Notes under the pieces: model-generated
What the model saw: the letters and a program-made list of their open reading frames with translations, nothing else
Databases searched by the model: none
Told to the model about the DNA's origin: nothing
In this document: in pieces, positions 34,167-42,217 of the stretch
Position numbering within the stretch: the first letter of the stretch is position 1
Layout: each line of letters starts with the position of its first letter
Assembly (NCBI GenBank): GCA_902798545.1
Contig: CADBWQ010000025.1
Location: 1 to 64,000 of the forward strand
Direction of reading: 5' to 3'
DNA length: 64,000 bases
Source: Oscillospiraceae bacterium
GTDB taxonomy: Bacteria > Bacillota > Clostridia > Oscillospirales > Oscillospiraceae
Translations under genes and position numbers: made by a program

Positions 34167-34910
34167 TCACTGTTCCTGTTCAGGCTCAGCCATGGTGCGG
34201 TAAGACAGTTCTGCCGCGCTGCGGTCCATATTGCAGCCCAGCCGGAAAAAGCGGACCTTCATCCGATCGATCAGTGTCAGCGTTTTTGCCAGAGCAGTCG
34301 GATCGGACGGACGATAGATCTGCTGCAGGAGTTCCGGCAGTGCCTCTGTCCCTGATATTTCCCGGATATGATTCTCCTGCGCCCGTTCGAGAATGCAGAT
34401 GCTTTTCAGCGGAACTGAGATATTCGCGCTCAGGCGGTGTTTTCCGTCCCAGGGCGTCCCGCAGGCCACTACCGATCCATCCGGGAGAATCCGGATCAGC
34501 GGCTTGTCATCGTTGACCATCACTGCCCGCTCTCCCAGCAGTTTCCGCCACAGGCGGGTGTGCGTACTCTTCCCGGTCCCGCTCCTTGCGGTGAACAGAT
34601 ATGCAGCCCCATCCACCGCAATCACCGAGCCATGGAACAGAAATGCATCATAGTCCGGCATCTTCTCCGCGATCCTGCGGTAAACGGCGAGCGTCTCCAG
34701 ATAATCCGCGGCGAAGTGACGGACCGGAATGCCCTCCACCTCATCCTCCCTTGCGGACTTCAGCCTCTCGAACTCCAGATCAGACTGCCGGATCTCCACG
34801 GTGAAGTCCTCCGCGGCATCCGTCTCATATCCGGCGCAGTAGGTATGGATCATCGGATAAATCGAAGATATTTTCACTGTTCTGCCAGCAAAGCAGTAGT
34901 TCTGAACCAT
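34167..34910 (-). CDS. HPr-kinase-like protein (peptide/serine kinase family)
   Basis: A 247-aa P-loop kinase. An N-terminal beta-rich half is followed by Walker A ARSGTGKSTHTRLW (108-121), NDDKPLIR (133-140) and GTPWDGKHRL (151-160), the set seen in HPrK-related kinases of RiPP clusters. Well-studied relatives phosphorylate the C-terminal serine of lasso peptides. It lacks the catabolite-repression HPr kinase N-terminal domain. It is convergent with the precursor cassette, unlike the usual co-directional order, and presumably has its own promoter upstream of 34910. The C-terminal serine of the 57-aa peptide is a plausible acceptor; that is inference. Confidence 0.8.
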   Translation of the reverse strand: MVQNYCFAGRTVKISSIYPMIHTYCAGYETDAAEDFTVEIRQSDLEFERLKSAREDEVEGIPVRHFAADYLETLAVYRRIAEKMPDYDAFLFHGSVIAVDGAAYLFTARSGTGKSTHTRLWRKLLGERAVMVNDDKPLIRILPDGSVVACGTPWDGKHRLSANISVPLKSICILERAQENHIREISGTEALPELLQQIYRPSDPTALAKTLTLIDRMKVRFFRLGCNMDRSAAELSYRTMAEPEQEQ

Positions 34911-35148
34911 AGCTGTCCTTCCGTTCTCCCTGTACCGGGCAATCCCGGTCCTCCTTCGTTTTCTGCATTCGTCTCTGTTCCGTCATTATAGTCGCAGTGC
35001 GATCACTTTGCAAGCTTCCTGCACTCCCTTACCGATTTGTCCGGTCAAGAATGACAGTCCCCCGGGCGGCCCCTATATCAGATGCACATTTCATAGATTC
35101 TGTCATAATGTACAAATTGGTTTTGTCATTTTTGTACAAGATCACATC

Positions 35149-35177
35149 TTGTATTTCACTTTCTTTTCGTGTATTAT
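35149..35177 (+). promoter_or_regulatory. Sigma-A promoter for the structured RNA
   Basis: TTGTAT (35149-35154), 17-bp spacer, TATTAT (35172-35177); start of transcription expected near 35184. Confidence 0.65.
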
Positions 35178-35365
35178 GTAGACACTGAAAGAAACCAATC
35201 AATGAGTGGGGTTGAAAGGTTCACCGCTGAGGATCAAAAAAGAAAGTACTCCACAATCAGGTCTGTCCCACCTAACGGGAATTGCGCGAGTCGCAGATAT
35301 TGTGTTATGGGTGTTTCGAGTGTTTGATTCAGCGGTTTTAATATAAAGAAAGCGGAGGTTAAAAG

Positions 35366-35395
35366 ATGTTAGATACCAAGAATTTAAAGAAGTAA
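35366..35395 (+). CDS. Nine-residue micro-ORF MLDTKNLKK
   Basis: ATG at 35366 with an excellent AGCGGAGG ribosome-binding site 7-8 nt upstream and TAA at 35393-35395. The last two codons and the stop lie in the 5' arm of the terminator stem, so ribosomes on this ORF would melt the terminator base, as in leader-peptide attenuation. Nothing co-directional follows to be attenuated. Translation is unproven. Confidence 0.4.
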   Translation: MLDTKNLKK

Positions 35396-35437
35396 GTCCT
35401 GATTGTGTCTCAACTGTCAGGACTTACTTCTTTTTTT
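35389..35437 (+). terminator. Rho-independent terminator of the structured RNA
   Basis: Perfect 14-bp stem between 35389-35402 and 35417-35430 (GAAGTAAGTCCTGA / TCAGGACTTACTTC), then TTTTTTT. Confidence 0.95.
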
Positions 35438-35505
35438 CGTGTTTTTTATTCTGAACCGGGGCCTGCTGTGAAGCAGGTTTTTTCTTTTTCCCCGGTTCTT
35501 CTGTG

Positions 35506-35688
35506 TTACAGATGCTGGTCGCGTTTTACCCTGTTGTCATAGAACCAGGTCAATACCGGTTCCATTGCCGCCGTGAGCTTCATGTCAAGGTTAAAGAAGT
35601 AAACAACAAACAGAAGCGCAAGACCCGCTACAGCAAACAGACAGAGCTTCAGCAGAATGAGCAACAGTTTTTTCCCTATTGTCTTCAT
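35506..35688 (-). CDS. Small single-helix membrane protein
   Basis: A 60-aa protein with a basic start (MKTIGKKLLLILLKLCLF) and one long hydrophobic helix (about 8-33), then a short outer or inner tail with a Trp (EPVLTWFYDNRVKRDQHL). A GGAGGAACC ribosome-binding site lies right upstream, and the gene follows the dehydratase-type subunit by 14 bp, so it is last in that operon. Possibly a membrane tether for the complex. No family known to me. Confidence 0.7.
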   Translation of the reverse strand: MKTIGKKLLLILLKLCLFAVAGLALLFVVYFFNLDMKLTAAMEPVLTWFYDNRVKRDQHL

Positions 35689-35702
35689 ATTCAGGTTCCT
35701 CC

Positions 35703-37277
35703 TTACCAGGATTCCGCATCGTTGAGGATTTCAAGCGAAGGATCGACAGGCTCCTCGTTCATGACCGTGCGCATGTAGCTGTTGATCTGGTCACGGACGC
35801 CCTGGCGGGAAATCACACGGGGATCAAACAGGTCATGGGAAACCCAGACAAGGTGGATTCCCTTTTCACGCGCCTTCTCTTCGAACATGCCGTGCATGCC
35901 GTCCAGCGCCTTGCAGCTCATATGCTCCCAGAGGATGACCATATCGGCGTTAAATTCCTCCACGAACTCCCAAAGCTCGTCCAGCAGAACCTTATAGCCG
36001 CCGTGGGTACGGTTGCGCATGATCATGTTTTCCGTCAGCCATGCGATATCATAGATCGCCTGTTCGCGATTTTCCGGCGTATCGGTGTCGGCGATCATCC
36101 TGGTATTGACCATGGAGAGCATATCGGTCAGCGGCACAATGCCCCAGCAGTTGAGCAGCCAGACCAGGAAATCCATGTAATAGTGGGACTGCACACCCCA
36201 GATGATGGCACGATGGCGGTACTCATTGGCCGCCATTCTCTTCTTTTTGAACGCTTTTTCAGCCAGCGCGCTGATTTTGCGATCAGCATCCTCAAAAACT
36301 TTCAGACGTCCGCTGATGGCCATATAGTTTGTCTCGGTATAGAGAGCAAGGTTCGAGCCGAAGACCTGCGGATAGTCCGTACGGTTCATCTCCAGCCAGT
36401 TCAGGCGGCATTCTGTCGCATAGTTCACGCGTTTGGCACACTCAAAATAGTGCGTCCAGTCCCACTTCTCGCCGGTCTTCTCTTCGATAAAGGCGATGGC
36501 GTTGCGGATCTCCTGAGCCGCATACTCCTGCACGTCGTCCTCTCTGTGGCGCAGCGGCGTGGCAAGCTGGAACACCGGGATACCATCCTCCAGTTCCAGG
36601 CGCTTTGAGATGACGCTGTTGCCCATGAGGGAGCCATCACAGGTGGTGTTGCACTGCACGGCGCAGCAGCCAAGCACCGGCGCATCATCGTCAATGGAGA
36701 CACCGGCTTCAGCCTCGGGCATCGGGCAGACATCACCAGCCAGACCATACTCCTGAGCCACATCAATGTAGTGCAGGGCAGCACGCTGGTTGAGCAGCAC
36801 GGGAATATATGTGGAGGCGATCTCGCGGCTGAGTGGGACGACTGTCGGGAACCCCATCATGATCGACTGCATTTCGTTCTCATCCACGAGGACAACCTTG
36901 CTGGAAAACTCTTTGTCGTTGCCGATCCGCCGGTCTCCGCGGAACAGCTTATCCAGAAGCTTTGCCACATCCTCCACGATCAGATCCTGCTCCTCGTGGC
37001 AGATACGAAGATGCTCATTTCGCAGGCCCTGCGTGTGCCTGTCGATCATCATCGGCACAGCCAGATAGCTTGCCATCCAACGATAGCGGAACATGGCTTT
37101 GATATTCCGGGGCTTCACAAGCACAACCCGGAACATGGTGATCCAGTTGTGCAGCCAGCGGGAAAAGTCATAGGCCGTATCCACGACACCGCGCCACTCG
37201 CGGCGGCTCCTCACCCGGCCGTCGGTATAGAGGCTGCCGAGATTCTGTGTTCCGATTCTGTTTTCGTCTTTCATCAT
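35703..37277 (-). CDS. 2-hydroxyacyl-CoA dehydratase / benzoyl-CoA reductase-type subunit (larger)
   Basis: A 524-aa protein of the HgdB/BcrC-like family. Recognisable are the VLGCCAVQCNTTCDGSLMG cysteine cluster region, a WLTENMIMRNRTHGGYKVLLDEL segment, and the C-terminal MVILWEHMSCKALDGMHGMFEEKAREKGIHLVWVSHDLFDPRVIS region resembling the family's C-terminal Rossmann half. Such subunits hold a 4Fe-4S cluster and use a ketyl-radical mechanism after activation by an ATPase. It overlaps the partner gene by ATGA. No activator ATPase is encoded nearby, so enzymatic identity stays open. Confidence 0.75.
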   Translation of the reverse strand: MMKDENRIGTQNLGSLYTDGRVRSRREWRGVVDTAYDFSRWLHNWITMFRVVLVKPRNIKAMFRYRWMASYLAVPMMIDRHTQGLRNEHLRICHEEQDLIVEDVAKLLDKLFRGDRRIGNDKEFSSKVVLVDENEMQSIMMGFPTVVPLSREIASTYIPVLLNQRAALHYIDVAQEYGLAGDVCPMPEAEAGVSIDDDAPVLGCCAVQCNTTCDGSLMGNSVISKRLELEDGIPVFQLATPLRHREDDVQEYAAQEIRNAIAFIEEKTGEKWDWTHYFECAKRVNYATECRLNWLEMNRTDYPQVFGSNLALYTETNYMAISGRLKVFEDADRKISALAEKAFKKKRMAANEYRHRAIIWGVQSHYYMDFLVWLLNCWGIVPLTDMLSMVNTRMIADTDTPENREQAIYDIAWLTENMIMRNRTHGGYKVLLDELWEFVEEFNADMVILWEHMSCKALDGMHGMFEEKAREKGIHLVWVSHDLFDPRVISRQGVRDQINSYMRTVMNEEPVDPSLEILNDAESW

Positions 37278-38467
37278 GAACCTCCGTGAAGCTTCTTGAT
37301 TTCCACACTCTCAATGAAGGCCTGAATACGGGTGCGGAGCTGGCCGACACCGGAGACGGTATAGGGACGGTCGATGGAGAGCACGGGATAGCCGTACTCA
37401 TTACGCATAATATGGCTGCCAAGCATTCTGTCATAGGCCCACGGGTCGCAGAACTTGACCTGCTCATACAGGATGCCGTCAGCCCCGTACTCTCTGGCGA
37501 GCCGGTCCACATAGCTGCGGCGCTCCAGAAGCTTCGCCGTGTTCATATAACGCGGGCACTGGGCGCGGTACATATACTGGCGGCAGATCTGGGTAAGCGC
37601 ATCCTCGTCGTCCGTCAGCGTGATGGGATCTCTGCCCGGGAAAGAGCCGTAGCAGTAGCGGTCAACACAGACAAACGCGCCCGTCTCCTCCACGAGTTTG
37701 ATGAACTCGGGGTCATCAATCTCCGAGCCGACCAGCGCCACGCGCACACGGAAGGGACTTTTCACATCCGGTTCGCGTTTTCTGAGTTCTTCCAGGGTTT
37801 CCTCCAGCCGGTCGATCAGCATTGCCTTGGGCGCAGCGTAGGTGGCCATGGTGATCACGCTGTACTCATAGCCGGTGATGACAGGCTTCTCGCCCTTTCT
37901 GAATTCACCGATCGCCCGAATCAGCTCGCAGACGCGGTTGTGCTCTGTCACCGCCTTTCGGATAGCGGCATCGGAAACATCAATGCCGAAGTTTTCCTTC
38001 AGCGGAGTGAGAATATGGTTTTTGCACTGGAGCACATAGAGGTTCAGGCCGTTATCGTCGGCTTTCATCGGAATCTCCATATGCTCATAGAAGAAGTGTT
38101 CCTTCCCCTTATCCATGGTATGCAGCAGTTCCATGTTTTCCGCGCAGCGGTTGATCATGCTGCAGCCGTCCGGTGCAATCAGGCAGTCGGAAAAATTGTA
38201 ACCGCCCTCAATGGCGCGCTCGAGCAGGGCGCGGCTGTATTCACAGAGGAAGCTGGTCATGTAATAGGTCGCCATCTCCATGGAGCCGGTACGCGGTGCG
38301 CGCAGACGCACCGAGAAGCACCCGTCAAGGTTCAGAAGCGGCTCCGGTGAGTTTTCACAGATGTAGGAGACACATCTTTTTCCCTCTTCCCTGGCCCTGA
38401 CAACAAGCTCGTTGTTGGCTTCCTGAAGGAGATCCTCAAACCAGGTCAAATATTTGAGATCTTTCAT
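37274..38467 (-). CDS. 2-hydroxyacyl-CoA dehydratase / benzoyl-CoA reductase-type subunit (smaller)
   Basis: A 397-aa HgdC-independent dehydratase-type subunit: GKRCVSYICENSPEPLLNLDG, IAPDGCSMINRCAENMELL, ALVGSEIDDPEFIKLVEE, and the C-terminal DGILYEQVKFCDPWAYDRML, SIDRPYTVSGVGQLRTRIQAF are family landmarks. Cysteines in APDGCSMI and VKFCDPW sit where cluster ligands lie in relatives. Coupled by ATGA to the larger subunit downstream and 29 bp after HypA. Substrate unknown; related enzymes act on 2-hydroxyacyl-CoA or aromatic-CoA esters. Confidence 0.8.
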   Translation of the reverse strand: MKDLKYLTWFEDLLQEANNELVVRAREEGKRCVSYICENSPEPLLNLDGCFSVRLRAPRTGSMEMATYYMTSFLCEYSRALLERAIEGGYNFSDCLIAPDGCSMINRCAENMELLHTMDKGKEHFFYEHMEIPMKADDNGLNLYVLQCKNHILTPLKENFGIDVSDAAIRKAVTEHNRVCELIRAIGEFRKGEKPVITGYEYSVITMATYAAPKAMLIDRLEETLEELRKREPDVKSPFRVRVALVGSEIDDPEFIKLVEETGAFVCVDRYCYGSFPGRDPITLTDDEDALTQICRQYMYRAQCPRYMNTAKLLERRSYVDRLAREYGADGILYEQVKFCDPWAYDRMLGSHIMRNEYGYPVLSIDRPYTVSGVGQLRTRIQAFIESVEIKKLHGGS

Positions 38468-38496
38468 TGTATGTCTAACCTTCCTGAAGATCGCAG

Positions 38497-38841
38497 CTAA
38501 CCTGCCACGATCTCTTTAATGTTCATTTCATTGCCCTGCTGCAGCCATGTTTCCCCGCTGCCGCAGTATGGACAGGTCTTGCCGTATTGCAGAGTCGGAT
38601 AAGTTTTCTTACAGGCATTGCACCAGGTTATGGCCGGAACGGTCTGATAGAGGAAACGGGCATGCTCAATCAATGGTGTTTTTTTCGCATACCATTTCCA
38701 ACAGTCGGCAAGGTACTCCGGCTCAATGCCGGAGACCTCGCCAAACTCAAGGGTGACCGATTCCAGCTCCGTGAGATCATTCTGCTTCATGATCTCCTCC
38801 AGCTGGTCAATGACGTAGGAAACGATACCAAGTTCGTGCAT
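38497..38841 (-). CDS. hypA: HypA-type nickel/zinc metallochaperone
   Basis: A 114-aa HypA-like protein: MHELGIVSYVIDQLEEIM with the nickel-binding His2, and a zinc ribbon CNAC...CPYC (about 73-92). HypA normally inserts nickel into NiFe hydrogenase, but no hydrogenase or hypB-F gene lies in the window. It begins 6 bp after the 922-aa flavoprotein gene and precedes the dehydratase-type pair, so it may serve metal delivery or simply ride in the operon. It could instead be a hydrogenase-independent paralogue. Confidence 0.85.
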   Translation of the reverse strand: MHELGIVSYVIDQLEEIMKQNDLTELESVTLEFGEVSGIEPEYLADCWKWYAKKTPLIEHARFLYQTVPAITWCNACKKTYPTLQYGKTCPYCGSGETWLQQGNEMNIKEIVAG

Positions 38842-38847
38842 GCTGTA

Positions 38848-41616
38848 TTATTTTCCGCTCATCTTTTTCCGGATGATCTTGACCTCGCGCTGGGCGGCGT
38901 AGGGTACGATCATCTTGAACTTGTCTTCTGCCGGAACCATTTTGCTGTTCTGCGGCCGATCACGCTTGAGGTGAATGGCGTCGAACTCGCACTTTGTGGT
39001 GCAGATGCCGCAGCCGATACACTTGTTGGGATCAACGACACTGCGGCCGCAGCTCAGGCAGCGGGACGCTTCGGATTTGATCTGCTCCTCCGTGAACGTC
39101 ACACGGTCATCTTTCATGGTACGGACTTTTGTCTTGTCGATGACAACAGCGCTCCGCGCAGGCTTGCGGATCTTCTCGGCGGGAAGCACGACGCTCTCCT
39201 TGTCGAGTTCCTTGAACTCGCGAAGATTGCGGTGGATGGTCAGAGTCTGGCCTACGTTGACAAAACGGTGGATAGATACCGCACCCTCGCGGCCGGTGGC
39301 AATGGCGTCAATGGTATACATAGGACCTGTGGCGCAGTCGCCGCCGACAAAGATATCCGGCTCATTGGTCTGGAAGGTCACCTTGTCATGGTTAATCAGT
39401 CTGCCGTCAGGTGTCTCAGCCCTGGTGCCAGCCAGCACAGCGCCGTAGTCGGAACGCTGGCCAATGGCGACAAGGACATTCCGGCACTTGACGGTTTTGG
39501 TCTCGTTCTCGTCATAGACCGGTGCAAAGCGGCCGTTGGCGTCACGGACAGAAACACAGCGCATCAGCTCGATGCCGGTTACCCTGCCATCCTCACCGAG
39601 AATGGCTTTGGGCGCCCAGGAGTTGTTGATTGCGACACCATCGGAGATGCCCGCTTCTTTCTCGTCAGGAACCGTGGGCATTTCCTCGTCCTTCTCCAGG
39701 CAGTAGATCTCCACCTTGCCGGAAGTGAGACGGAGTGCAGCACGGGCTACGTCGATGGCTGCGTTGCCGCCGCCGATCACAACCACATCGCCATCGAGTT
39801 CAGTGAGGCTGCCGCTGTTCACCTTCCGCAGGAAGTCAAGACCGCCGGAGACACCGATGAGCTCTTCACCGGGGATGTTCAGCTTGGAAGCCTTCTGCAG
39901 GCCAACAGCCACATAAAAGGCCTTGAAGCCCTCTTCGCGCAGCTGCTGAATGGTGATGTCCTTACCGACCTCAACGCCGCAGCGGAACTCAACGCCCATT
40001 TCGCGCAGCACGTCGATCTCGGAATTGACAATTGCCTTGTCCACACGGAAGCTGGGGATGCCGTTGATGAGCATGCCGCCCGGCGCAGCTTCCTTCTCGA
40101 ACACCACAGGACTGTAGCCCTCGATGGCGAGGAAGTAGGCACAGGACATGCCGGCCGGGCCGGATCCGATGATGGCGACCTTCTGGTCAAACTTGGCGCG
40201 GGTGCAGGAATTCATGGGCGGGATATAGCGGTGCTCGGCTTTCATATCCTGCTCAGCGATGAACTTCTTGATCTCATCAATGGCCAGTGGCTCATCAACG
40301 GTGCCGCGGGTGCAGGCGTCCTCGCAGTACTTGCGGCAGATGCTGCCGCAGACAGCCGGGAACGGGTTATCCTTTTTGATGAGCTTGAGCGCGTCGGTAT
40401 AGCGCCCTTCGGAAGCCATATGAATGTAGCCCTGAATCGCAATGTGAGCGGGACATGCGACCTTGCAGGGTGCGGTGCCTGTCGGCCAGGTCTGGATTGA
40501 GCCGTTCTCGTTGCGGTAGTTTTTGTTCCAGTGGTCCTCGCCCCAGGCGGTGTCATCAGGCAGCTCGTGGCGCGGGTACTGGATGGGGCCGTCCTTGGTG
40601 CAGAGCTTCTGGCCCAGGCGTACAGCACCGGCAGGACATGTCTCTACGCACTTGCCGCAGGCCACACACTTTTCCGGGTCGCTCTCGGCGGTATAGGCGG
40701 AGGCGGAGAGGTTGGGGGTATTGAAGAGCTGGGAAGTACGCAGTGCGTTACAGACACCGACCGCGCAGTTACAGATACCAAAGATCTTGTTTTCGCCGTC
40801 GATATTGGTGATCTGGTGGACATAGCCGCGATCCTCAGCTTTCTGGAGGATCTCCATCGCCTCTTCATAGGTGATGTCACGACCGTGGTTCGTTTCTCTG
40901 CAGTAGTCGGAGAAGTCGCCGACACCGATGCACCAGTCAGCCTCGATATCACCGGAACCTTCCTCCAGGATACGCATCTGCTTGCGGCAGGAACAGACGG
41001 AAACTCCGATATGGCCTTCATACTTCTTCAGCCAGTGGGAGAGATGCTCAATCGGCAGAGACTGGGAATGCGCCGGGATCGCCTTCTCGACGGGGATGAC
41101 ATGCATGCCAATGCCGGCACCGCCCGGCGGCACCAGTTCCGTGACGCCTGCGAGCGGCAGATAAGCCATACGCTCGAAAAAGCGGGCCGTCTCCGGGAAC
41201 ATGTCCGCCTGCTCAGGCTGGATCACCATAATCTCAGCACTGCCGGGTACGAACATATCGAGAACCCAGCGTTTTTCGTGGTTGGGGTTTTTGCCGTCCA
41301 GGTTTTCCCAGTGATACTCCACAAGACCGCTCTCACTGATGGCCTGCAGAGCTTTTTCCAGGTACTCTCTGTCAAACTGCGGGTTCTTTTTCGCAATCTG
41401 CTCAAAGGTCAGGGGGACGCGGCGTTTCATGGTCAGGGCGATATCCAGGATATCATCCGCCATTTTCTGGTCATACTTGGCTGCGGTAAACTTCAGCGCG
41501 GAATTGATGCCGAGATACTCAGGGGACTGTGGCGTGATCGCCTTTGCCCCGAGTTTGGTGGCCATGTAGTCTGTAATCTCACGGCCGAGCTTTGCAATTT
41601 TTTGGTCTTTGGTCAT
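38848..41616 (-). CDS. Multidomain iron-sulfur flavoprotein (GltD-like, 922 aa)
   Basis: A 922-aa electron-transfer protein. Residues 1 to about 300 are a helical region with Cys motifs (SVCSCRKQM 206-214; CNCAVGVC 282-289). A ferredoxin cluster follows (CVACGKCVETC 317-327). Then comes a glutamate-synthase-small-subunit core: CKVACPAHIAIQG (384-396) with C423, C427, C431 and C435, FAD-binding IIGSGPAGMSCA (482-493), an NAD(P)-binding GGGNAAID, and a closing FAD motif GGDCATGP. A second ferredoxin (CLSCGR...CIGCGICTTKC) ends it. It likely passes electrons from NAD(P)H through FAD to clusters for the dehydratase-type subunits downstream, possibly as a bifurcating enzyme (inference). Confidence 0.82.
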   Translation of the reverse strand: MTKDQKIAKLGREITDYMATKLGAKAITPQSPEYLGINSALKFTAAKYDQKMADDILDIALTMKRRVPLTFEQIAKKNPQFDREYLEKALQAISESGLVEYHWENLDGKNPNHEKRWVLDMFVPGSAEIMVIQPEQADMFPETARFFERMAYLPLAGVTELVPPGGAGIGMHVIPVEKAIPAHSQSLPIEHLSHWLKKYEGHIGVSVCSCRKQMRILEEGSGDIEADWCIGVGDFSDYCRETNHGRDITYEEAMEILQKAEDRGYVHQITNIDGENKIFGICNCAVGVCNALRTSQLFNTPNLSASAYTAESDPEKCVACGKCVETCPAGAVRLGQKLCTKDGPIQYPRHELPDDTAWGEDHWNKNYRNENGSIQTWPTGTAPCKVACPAHIAIQGYIHMASEGRYTDALKLIKKDNPFPAVCGSICRKYCEDACTRGTVDEPLAIDEIKKFIAEQDMKAEHRYIPPMNSCTRAKFDQKVAIIGSGPAGMSCAYFLAIEGYSPVVFEKEAAPGGMLINGIPSFRVDKAIVNSEIDVLREMGVEFRCGVEVGKDITIQQLREEGFKAFYVAVGLQKASKLNIPGEELIGVSGGLDFLRKVNSGSLTELDGDVVVIGGGNAAIDVARAALRLTSGKVEIYCLEKDEEMPTVPDEKEAGISDGVAINNSWAPKAILGEDGRVTGIELMRCVSVRDANGRFAPVYDENETKTVKCRNVLVAIGQRSDYGAVLAGTRAETPDGRLINHDKVTFQTNEPDIFVGGDCATGPMYTIDAIATGREGAVSIHRFVNVGQTLTIHRNLREFKELDKESVVLPAEKIRKPARSAVVIDKTKVRTMKDDRVTFTEEQIKSEASRCLSCGRSVVDPNKCIGCGICTTKCEFDAIHLKRDRPQNSKMVPAEDKFKMIVPYAAQREVKIIRKKMSGK

Positions 41617-41651
41617 CAGATGCTCCTCCAGTAAAATACTCCATCTCTTTA

Positions 41652-41678
41652 TTGTTCATTCTGTTTTTGAATGAACAA
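41652..41678. promoter_or_regulatory. Perfect inverted repeat upstream of the redox operon
   Basis: TTGTTCATTC (41652-41661) and GAATGAACAA (41669-41678) are exact reverse complements separated by seven bases, 36 bp upstream of the flavoprotein start. A candidate operator for the minus-strand operon. It does not match the Rex consensus spacing. Confidence 0.5.
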
Positions 41679-41760
41679 TATTTTTATTTAAACAAAACTC
41701 TTATGTTGTTCGCGACTTTGAAAAAAACATATTTGTACACAATCTGTCATCTGTCTGATA

Positions 41761-41789
41761 TTGACACCTGATATATCTATATATATAAT
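41761..41789 (+). promoter_or_regulatory. Perfect consensus sigma-A promoter of the second precursor gene
   Basis: TTGACA (41761-41766), exactly 17 bp, TATAAT (41784-41789). Both hexamers and spacing match consensus, implying very strong expression. Confidence 0.85.
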
Positions 41790-41831
41790 GGCCTCTAGGT
41801 ACAAAAACCTGCATGAAAGGGGCCAAATCCC

Positions 41832-42191
41832 ATGAAAACAACAACAGAAGAAAAGAAGCCCTACGAAGGACTGGAATTTGAGGTAATCCGCTTCGTCACT
41901 GAAGATATCATCACAACGTCGAACGCAAGCGAAGACGACGACAAGGACGACAAGGACCAGCCGGACGACGACGGCGGCAACGTCGATCCGCAGGCTTCCC
42001 CGGAGCCCTCACCTGAAACGCCAACCACGATCACCGTCACTGGCACTTTTAATAATGATGATACTGATACTGTCGAAGTCACCACTAAAACTCTTACGTT
42101 CCTTTATGATAACGGAGCAGCATATTTTTATCGGGACGAAGACGGAAAACAATGGTGGACATTCGATGGGGAGGCCTTCTTTATTGACTAG
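41832..42191 (+). CDS. Second candidate peptide precursor with shared leader
   Basis: A 119-aa acidic protein. Residues 11-32 (YEGLEFEVIRF.TEDIITTSNA) match the leader of the 57-aa peptide at 31943. Residues 34-63 are Asp/Pro-rich spacer, and 64-119 form a different, Thr/Asp/aromatic-rich C-terminal part (TVEVTTKTLTFLYDNGAAYF; KQWWTFDGEAFFID). It is monocistronic, with a perfect promoter, a GAAAGGGG ribosome-binding site and a terminator, and no modifying genes adjacent. Most likely processed in trans by the cassette at 32.2-34.9 kb. The strong promoter points to an abundant product. Confidence 0.7.
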   Translation: MKTTTEEKKPYEGLEFEVIRFVTEDIITTSNASEDDDKDDKDQPDDDGGNVDPQASPEPSPETPTTITVTGTFNNDDTDTVEVTTKTLTFLYDNGAAYFYRDEDGKQWWTFDGEAFFID

Positions 42192-42217
42192 TACTGTCTG
42201 ACATCCGCTTCACCGGC

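Larger units (their letters stand above)
35184..35437 (+). ncRNA. Structured non-coding RNA with embedded micro-ORF, possibly raiA-type
   Basis: About 254 nt bounded by a promoter and a strong terminator, with no long ORF. Long-range pairings are visible: GTGGG (35206-35210) with CCCAC (35267-35271); CCGCTGA (35224-35230) with TCAGCGG (35329-35335); local hairpins TCCC/GGGA (35266-35280) and TGCG/CGCA (35283-35295). The conserved-looking stretches GTGGGGTTGAAAGGTTCACC and AAGCGGAGGTTAAAAG resemble, from memory, the raiA motif of Firmicutes. That identity is unverified. No protein gene follows on the plus strand, so it acts alone or through its nine-codon ORF. Confidence 0.55.

Noticed and set aside
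35438-35500. Nested hairpins (CCTGCT/AGCAGG inside AACCGGGG/CCCCGGTT) as a separate riboswitch
   Set aside because: Short, T-rich and placed after the last gene of the minus-strand operon; a terminator is the simpler reading.
38587-40500. 637-aa plus-strand ORF opposite the flavoprotein
   Set aside because: Spans hypA and the flavoprotein gene in antisense; repeated His/Ala/Asp composition is typical of a reverse-frame shadow.
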